The notes under the pieces: model-generated
What the model saw: only the letters and a program-made list of their open reading frames with translations
Told to the model about the DNA's origin: nothing
Databases searched by the model: none
Source of the DNA: JAZKDW01 sp040387375
GTDB taxonomy: Bacteria > Pseudomonadota > Gammaproteobacteria > Burkholderiales > Burkholderiaceae_D
Direction of reading: 5' to 3'
Assembly (NCBI GenBank): GCA_040387375.1
Contig: JAZKDW010000046.1
Coordinates: 62,001 to 126,000, forward strand
Length of the DNA stretch: 64,000 bases
Made by a program: the position numbers and the translations under genes
Shown: positions 59,291 to 64,000 of the stretch, in pieces
How the letters are laid out: every line of letters begins with the position of its first letter
Position numbering within the stretch: the first letter of the stretch is position 1

Positions 59291-60454
59291 ATGACGCAAG
59301 ACCGCAAGAATGCAGAGCATTTGATCTCCTTGTTGCAAACCTTCGTTCGTTTTCCCAGCGAGCAAACGGCGCTTCAGGAGCAGGATCCGGCTATCAAGGC
59401 ATTCATCGAAGAATGCGCGGCGCCAGTATTGCGCGACATCGGCCTGGAAATTCGTTATGACGGCATGGGCAACCTGATCGCGGAAGTCGGTCCAACCGAC
59501 ACCGGACGCTCCATCATGTTCGTCACCTATGCGATGACGCACCCGGCTAACAGCATGAAAGACCCGTTCTCGGCCACGGTCATCGAGACCCCGGCCGGCA
59601 CGGCGATCCGCGGACGTGGCGTCGCCGAACAGAAAACCGCCTTGGCCGCAGCGGTCGGCGCGGTCGAGCGAGTGCTACGGCAGGGCAAGCTGGGCGGGCG
59701 TTTGATCTTTACACTCGTGACCGCCGGCGAGACCGGGCGTCACGACGCGGTCGCAAGCGTGATGCAATCGCTGACCGATGATCCGCAATGCGCGGTCGTT
59801 TGCATCGGGACCAACAACAGGATCGCGATCGGCAACAAGGGACGTGTCGATTTCGACATCATCGTCAAGGGCAAAACCTCGCACAGCTCGGCGCCATGGA
59901 ATGGCATCAATTCGATTTCCGGCGCCCAGCGGATTATCGCGCAGCTTGAGGGCTTGAATCTCGGGGTTCCGGATCATCCCGCCTTCGGACCGGCAACCCT
60001 GACGCCCACCGCGATCGACAGCAGCCCGAAAGCCACGCATACCGTGCCGGATGCGGTACGCATCACCTTTGACCGCCGCCTGATGCCCGGCGAAGAGCCT
60101 GAGACCGCATTTCAAAAGATCCGCGAAGCGGTGTCGATTGAAGAGCCCTGGAAAATTGAATTCGCCCGGGGCCCGATCATGTATCCGAACGAAGTCGCGC
60201 TGGACGGACCGTTCTATTCAAGGCTCAGCGCGGCTTTCGATCGCGCAGGGCATGGCAAGAATGAAAATTTCTATTGCAGCTTCGCATTGGATTCGGGGTA
60301 TTTCAGCCGCCGCGGCATTGAATCCGTCATGCTCGGACCAGGAGAAGTGGATCAATTCCATTCCAACGAAGAACATGTGCTGGTTTCCGATCTGGTCGCC
60401 ATGTCTGATATATATTACGAGTTGATCGGGAAATGCCTCTCGGTCGATAACTGA
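59291..60454 (+). CDS. M20-family (YgeY-like) protein with degenerate metal site
   Basis: This 387-residue protein has the M20 fold and resembles the YgeY branch. The dimerisation domain motif NKGRVDFDIIVKGKTSHSSAP (across residues 182-202) is well kept. The zinc ligands are not. The HxDTV position reads TYAMTH (79-84), GRGxxD reads GRGVAEQK (108-115), the Glu-Glu reads AGETG, and the later E(P)T reads IGTNN. Only the C-terminal His in QFHSNEEH looks intact. It may be catalytically inert or changed. ATG 59291 follows CGGAGA; the longer frame from 59198 starts in the control region. Confidence 0.82.
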   Translation: MTQDRKNAEHLISLLQTFVRFPSEQTALQEQDPAIKAFIEECAAPVLRDIGLEIRYDGMGNLIAEVGPTDTGRSIMFVTYAMTHPANSMKDPFSATVIETPAGTAIRGRGVAEQKTALAAAVGAVERVLRQGKLGGRLIFTLVTAGETGRHDAVASVMQSLTDDPQCAVVCIGTNNRIAIGNKGRVDFDIIVKGKTSHSSAPWNGINSISGAQRIIAQLEGLNLGVPDHPAFGPATLTPTAIDSSPKATHTVPDAVRITFDRRLMPGEEPETAFQKIREAVSIEEPWKIEFARGPIMYPNEVALDGPFYSRLSAAFDRAGHGKNENFYCSFALDSGYFSRRGIESVMLGPGEVDQFHSNEEHVLVSDLVAMSDIYYELIGKCLSVDN

Positions 60455-60508
60455 ACGAAATGACATGGACCACTGCAAACTGAGCAAACCTGTCGGCATG
60501 GAACCATC

Positions 60509-61165
60509 ATGCTGACCACCACCCGATCGATGATGGACAAGACCTTGTCTCCAGTTGAACAGGCCTATCAATATATTCTGGACGGCATCCTGTCGGGCGA
60601 GCTGGCGCCGGGAATGCGGGTGCCTTCGGAGGCCGTCGCGGAGGTTTTGGGAATCAGCCGCATGCCGGTGCGCGATGCATTGCGCCGGCTCGAAGGCGAC
60701 GGCGCCGTGGTGATCTTCGCCAATCGCGGCGCGGCGATCGCCGAATATTCGTCGCACGAAGTCGCGCAGCTGATCGAAATGCGTGCGGCCCTCGAAGGCC
60801 TGGCCGCGCGGCTTGCCATTCCGAATATCGGCGCCGCCGAAATCGAGGAGCTCGAAAATTTCGGCAGCCGGATGCACAAATCGTCCATCTCCCTGGCCAA
60901 ATGGATGGTCGATCACGACGCCTTCCACAATTATCTGACCTCCCTGAGCGGTCGGCCTTTGCTCATCAAGCAGGTACAGCGGATGCGCCTGATGCTGCGC
61001 CCGTATTTCCGCCGCTACTACGAGCAAAGCCACGAGCTTGAAATCAACGGTCTCGAACATCAAAAGATCATCAGCGCAGTTCAGCACAAGGATCCAAGCC
61101 ACCTGGAGCAGATCGTGCGCGGACATGCGCTGGAGAACGTCGAAAAAATTGCAGGCTTGGCCTGA
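60509..61165 (+). CDS. GntR family transcriptional regulator
   Basis: This 218-residue GntR/FCD regulator has the winged helix SGELAPGMRVPSEAVAEVLGISRMPVRDAL, in two parts (about 30-60), and a helical effector domain with the metal-type residues D in WMVDHDAFHNYL, and H in GLEHQKIISA and RGHALENV. It is co-transcribed with the flanking M20 genes (54 nt after one and 8 nt before the next) and probably controls the divergent promoters at 58962-59290. It is a different paralogue from the GntR at 50650. Confidence 0.92.
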   Translation: MLTTTRSMMDKTLSPVEQAYQYILDGILSGELAPGMRVPSEAVAEVLGISRMPVRDALRRLEGDGAVVIFANRGAAIAEYSSHEVAQLIEMRAALEGLAARLAIPNIGAAEIEELENFGSRMHKSSISLAKWMVDHDAFHNYLTSLSGRPLLIKQVQRMRLMLRPYFRRYYEQSHELEINGLEHQKIISAVQHKDPSHLEQIVRGHALENVEKIAGLA

Positions 61166-61173
61166 TCCTTCCG

Positions 61174-62361
61174 ATGCCTCAGCTCCCCGATCTGAAAGAA
61201 ATGATGGAAGCGCTCATTGCCGAACCTTCCATCAGCAGCGCGGAATCCGGCCTTGATCATGGCAATGAGCGCGTCAGCGCGCTGCTCGCCAATTGGTGCC
61301 TCGATCTGGGCTTCGACGTCGAAGTCCAGCCAGTCGCCGGCAAGCCGGGCCACAGAAATGTGATCGCCACTGCCGGACGCGGCCCCGGCGGCTTGATTCT
61401 CGGCGGTCACAGCGACACCGTGCCGGTCGATGAAAAATTGTGGAAATCGGATCCGTTTCGCCTGGTCGAAAGGGATGGACGGCTTTATGGGCTGGGCACC
61501 ACCGACATGAAATCGTACTTCGCATTGGCATTCGCGGCCGTGCAGCGATGCGACTTGCGCAATCTCAAGGCGCCCCTGACGATCATCGCAACCGCCGATG
61601 AAGAGACCGGCATGTCCGGCGCCAGGGCGCTGCGGGATTCCGCCTTCCGCGGCGCGCAGGCGGTCATCGGCGAACCGACCGGATCGCGTCCGGTGCGGAT
61701 GCACAAGGGCAATACGATGCATCGCATCCATCTGAGCGGGCAGAGCGGACATTCGAGCAATCCGGCGTTTGGCAATAGCGCGCTGGAGGGAATGCACGAG
61801 GTAATTACCGAGCTGCTCGCGTACCGGAGCGAGCTGCAGCAACGCTACCGGAATCCCGGTTTCGCAGTGCCGACGCCGACGCTGAACCTTGGCTGCATTC
61901 ATGGCGGCGACAATCCCAACCGCATCTGCGGCGCCTGCGAATTGTCTTTCGATCTTCGGGTGCTGCCGGGTATCGACGGCACTGAAATAATCGACACGCT
62001 GAAACGCCGCGTCGAAGGCATCGCGGCAAGGCGCAAGCTGGGCGTGTCGATCGAAACGATCATGGCGCTTGTGCCGGGTCTGGAGACGCCAGCCGGCGCG
62101 GCCATCGTCAGGGCGGCCGAACGTCTTACCGGCTTCGACGCCGAAGCGGTTGCCTTCACTACCGAAGCGCCGTTCTATCAGCAGCACGGTCTGGACGTCG
62201 TGGTAATGGGCCCGGGCGACATCGGCTGCGCGCATCAACCCGATGAGCATATCCGGGTCGATCGACTCCAACCGACGATCCATCATCTGACCAGCCTCAT
62301 TCAGGATTTTTGCGTGGCGCCATCCGTGGCGCCCGTGCATCAGAGAATGAATAGTCGATGA
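61174..62361 (+). CDS. M20 family amidohydrolase, ArgE/DapE-like
   Basis: This 395-residue zinc amidohydrolase has an intact metal site: GGHSDTVP (His79, Asp81), TTDMKSY (Asp111), ATADEETGMSG (Glu-Glu near 145), IGEPTGSRP and the C-terminal CAHQPDEHI. The dimerisation domain shows GQSGHSSNPAFG, and the ArgE-type CELSFDLRVLPG motif is present. Family members remove acyl, carbamoyl or succinyl groups from amino acids. Context with an asparaginase suggests hydrolysis of an N-acyl or ureido dicarboxylate, but annotation as acetylornithine deacetylase should not be taken literally. The stop overlaps the asparaginase ATG by 4 nt. Confidence 0.9.
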   Translation: MPQLPDLKEMMEALIAEPSISSAESGLDHGNERVSALLANWCLDLGFDVEVQPVAGKPGHRNVIATAGRGPGGLILGGHSDTVPVDEKLWKSDPFRLVERDGRLYGLGTTDMKSYFALAFAAVQRCDLRNLKAPLTIIATADEETGMSGARALRDSAFRGAQAVIGEPTGSRPVRMHKGNTMHRIHLSGQSGHSSNPAFGNSALEGMHEVITELLAYRSELQQRYRNPGFAVPTPTLNLGCIHGGDNPNRICGACELSFDLRVLPGIDGTEIIDTLKRRVEGIAARRKLGVSIETIMALVPGLETPAGAAIVRAAERLTGFDAEAVAFTTEAPFYQQHGLDVVVMGPGDIGCAHQPDEHIRVDRLQPTIHHLTSLIQDFCVAPSVAPVHQRMNSR

Positions 62362-63374
62362 CCGGCAAGACCATCTTCATTCTCTATGTCGGCGGGACCA
62401 TCGGGATGGAAGCCGGAGCCTCCGGTTTTGCGCCTGGCACCCGGCTCGTCAGCCAGATTGAAGGCTGGGTCGCGCATCACCCTGGGCTCAGCGCGCATCG
62501 CTTTGTGATCGAGTCTGTCGAGCCGCTGCTCGACAGCGCGAACGCTGCCCCCAAAAACTGGTTCGATCTCGCGGCTACTCTCTGGACCAGGCGCGACAGC
62601 GCTGACGGTTTCGTCATTCTTCATGGCACCGATACACTCGCGTACACGTCGAGCGCATTGTCCTTTCTGACCAAGGGCTTCGGCAAGCCGATCGTCATCA
62701 CCGGCGCGCAGATCCCTGCTTCCGTTCCAGCCAGCGATGGCGAAATGAACACCGTGGGTTCGATTATCTGCGCGCTCGATGCGCGGATTCAGGAAACCTC
62801 GGTTTTCTTTGGTGGCAGGCTAATGCGTGGCAATCGAGTGCGCAAATGGAGTTCCGATGGCCTTGATGGCTTTCAATCGCCGCACTGGCCGGCGCTCGCC
62901 TTGATGACCAATGAACTTGCTGTCGACCCGTCTGCTCTCCTTGCTCCCCGAACTTCGGCGCCGCCCGCATTGAATGGCGGCCACGATATCTCGGTCGGAC
63001 TGCTCAAGCTATATCCCGGCATGAGCAACGAGCTGATCAGCGCAGCGGCAGGCATCCATCCCGATGGCCTGGTGCTCGAACTTTATGGCGGCGGCGCCGG
63101 GCCCGCGGCGGATCCGTCGATCGGCGCGGCATTGCAGCGCGCGACTGCAGGCGGTACGCCCATCGTCGGCGTATCGCAATGTTTTCGCGGAAGTGTCGAC
63201 CTGGAGTTTTATGAGGCCGGCCGCGCGTTCGCTGATAGCGGCGTGATCGGCGGCCGCGACCTGACGGCCGAAGCGGCCCTGACAAAACTGATCTACCTGC
63301 GCAGCCTTGGCATTTCCCAGCAGCAGATTCAGCAGGAAATCACTCACCCCATCGCAGGCGAGGTGACCATTTAA
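62358..63374 (+). CDS. L-asparaginase family amidohydrolase, type I
   Basis: This 338-residue cytoplasmic asparaginase/glutaminase family member has no signal peptide. The nucleophile Thr is in YVGGTIGM (about residues 11-17), the second catalytic Thr-Asp in HGTDTLAYTSSAL (about 88-100), and the Lys in MRGNRVRKWSSDGLDGF (about 157-173). The SPHWPALA segment also fits. All catalytic positions are present. It might act on an amide intermediate of the pathway rather than asparagine, given its coupling to the M20 gene. A 151-nt gap follows. Confidence 0.9.
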   Translation: MTGKTIFILYVGGTIGMEAGASGFAPGTRLVSQIEGWVAHHPGLSAHRFVIESVEPLLDSANAAPKNWFDLAATLWTRRDSADGFVILHGTDTLAYTSSALSFLTKGFGKPIVITGAQIPASVPASDGEMNTVGSIICALDARIQETSVFFGGRLMRGNRVRKWSSDGLDGFQSPHWPALALMTNELAVDPSALLAPRTSAPPALNGGHDISVGLLKLYPGMSNELISAAAGIHPDGLVLELYGGGAGPAADPSIGAALQRATAGGTPIVGVSQCFRGSVDLEFYEAGRAFADSGVIGGRDLTAEAALTKLIYLRSLGISQQQIQQEITHPIAGEVTI

Positions 63375-63525
63375 CAAGCAAATTTTTTAGACGAGCATCA
63401 CTTTACGCTGTACTGGATACACGGATGAAATTTCAGGTGAGGATTTTTCCGGCTGTTCAGTCCTGGATCTCAATGCGTTTGCTGCCCCCAATGGAGCAAG
63501 CCCTTTACTACCGCAGGAGGAAATT

Positions 63526-64000
63526 TTGGAGCAAGTTCTCGCGCATGTCGTCTTCAACAGACATCTGACGGGTGACTATTGGCTGATCGAAGTCGAAGCA
63601 CCCACCATCGCCGGCACCTTGTTGCCCGGCCAGTTCGTCAACGTTCGCATTGAAGGCAGTCTTTCGCCTTACCTGCGCCGCCCCTTCAGTGTCTATCGCA
63701 TCAGTGCCGATCGCCGCCGGCTGCAGCTCGCCTACAAGATCATCGGCGAAGGCACGCGGCTCATGCAAAGCACGATGCCCGAGAACGGACGCTGCGACCT
63801 CATCGGCCCGTTCGGACGGGGATTTTCCTTGCCCGAAGGCGCGAAAAGAATCGCCGTGGTTGGCCGTGGCATTGGTATCGCCGCGCTGCCGACGCTAGTG
63901 GACGAAGCCGCCAGGCGCGGAATCGAAGTGCATGGATATCTGAGCGCACGGACCAGGTCCGATCTGGTCGCTCTCGACATATTCGCTGAGTATGGCTTTC
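63526..64000 (+). CDS. PyrK-like FAD/NAD electron-transfer protein, 5' part
   Basis: The frame starts with TTG 63526, 5 nt after GGAGG, and stays open to the right edge (158 codons). The product MEQVLAHVVFNRHLTGDYWL has a ferredoxin-reductase-type FAD domain with the flavin motif RRPFSVYRI (about 51-59), GEGTRLMQ, GPFGRGFSLPEG and the NAD-domain start VVGRGIGIAALPTL. This matches the electron-transfer subunit of dihydroorotate dehydrogenase B (PyrK) and related oxidoreductases. A pyrD- or preA-like partner may follow outside the window. An in-frame ATG occurs only far downstream. Confidence 0.82.
   Translation, partial: MEQVLAHVVFNRHLTGDYWLIEVEAPTIAGTLLPGQFVNVRIEGSLSPYLRRPFSVYRISADRRRLQLAYKIIGEGTRLMQSTMPENGRCDLIGPFGRGFSLPEGAKRIAVVGRGIGIAALPTLVDEAARRGIEVHGYLSARTRSDLVALDIFAEYGF

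Noticed and set aside
61081..62340. 419-codon minus-strand frame
   Set aside because: It is antisense to the intact M20 gene, whose zinc motifs are clear on the plus strand.
1..64000. tRNA, rRNA, prophage, toxin-antitoxin or restriction genes
   Set aside because: I read both strands for these and saw no cloverleaf, rRNA signature or characteristic protein motif, though tRNA detection by eye is weak.

Overview
The window looks like chromosomal DNA of a betaproteobacterium of the order Burkholderiales, probably near Oxalobacteraceae. The basis is gene order and family content: an M16 peptidase pair-rsmD-coaD-ferredoxin block facing ftsY-ftsE-ftsX-rpoH, a ctaCD-ctaG-ctaE plus surf1-ctaA-ctaB-sco cytochrome oxidase block, a PhaM protein, and a Bug-type binding protein without permease. 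The placement is inferred from protein families by eye and was not tested by a database search. Genes are dense and often translationally coupled (ATGA or TGATG overlaps). I saw no rRNA, tRNA, CRISPR array, prophage or intact insertion sequence.

Layout. 1-2.5 kb: 3' end of a large DUF6701/MshQ-like surface protein. 2.6-10.9 kb: housekeeping block (ferredoxin, coaD, rsmD, two M16 peptidases, then ftsY, ftsE, ftsX and rpoH). rpoH is preceded by a perfect CIRCE operator lying on a candidate promoter. 11-21.3 kb: an orphan phosphonate-type binding protein, then the aa3/caa3 oxidase genes with heme A synthesis, copper delivery and several small assembly proteins, including a 35-residue one. 21.5-26.8 kb: bioC-like methyltransferase, comF, trmL, a copper chaperone, a heptose-1-phosphate adenylyltransferase, a ferritin-like protein and glutathione peroxidase. 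26.8-31.6 kb: EmrAB-type efflux system with outer-membrane factor and MarR regulator. 31.7-38.3 kb: azlCD, phaM, an amino-acid-type binding protein, two tandem DUF3108 proteins, queC, a MITE-like repeat and a TonB-C protein.

38.4-64 kb is an accessory catabolic region made of four modules, each with its own regulator. Module A (38.4-44.4 kb): an aryl-acid CoA ligase of the EntE type, a VOC protein, an unknown 85-residue protein and an aryl-CoA-type FAD monooxygenase, divergent from an alpha/beta hydrolase and a TetR regulator, with a palindrome between them. Module B (44.5-49.4 kb): a LacI regulator, two GATAAC operators on a strong promoter, a Bug binding protein, an HpcH/HpaI aldolase and a LeuC/LeuD-like hydro-lyase. 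Module C (49.9-53.6 kb): a maleate-isomerase/Asp-Glu-racemase-fold protein without the usual cysteines, a GntR regulator, a CaiB/BaiF CoA-transferase and an HMG-CoA-lyase-type lyase. Module D (53.8-64 kb, runs off the right edge): xanthine-dehydrogenase-type XdhAB with an MFS transporter, divergent from a degenerate M20 protein, a GntR regulator, an intact M20 amidohydrolase, an asparaginase and a PyrK-like flavin/electron-transfer protein.

Working model (inference). Module A activates and hydroxylates an ortho-substituted aromatic or heteroaromatic acid. Modules B and C process branched or unsaturated C4-C5 dicarboxylates (maleate, citraconate or citramalate type) to pyruvate and acyl-CoA. 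Module D oxidises an N-heterocycle and hydrolyses the amide or ureido products. Substrates are not provable from sequence alone.
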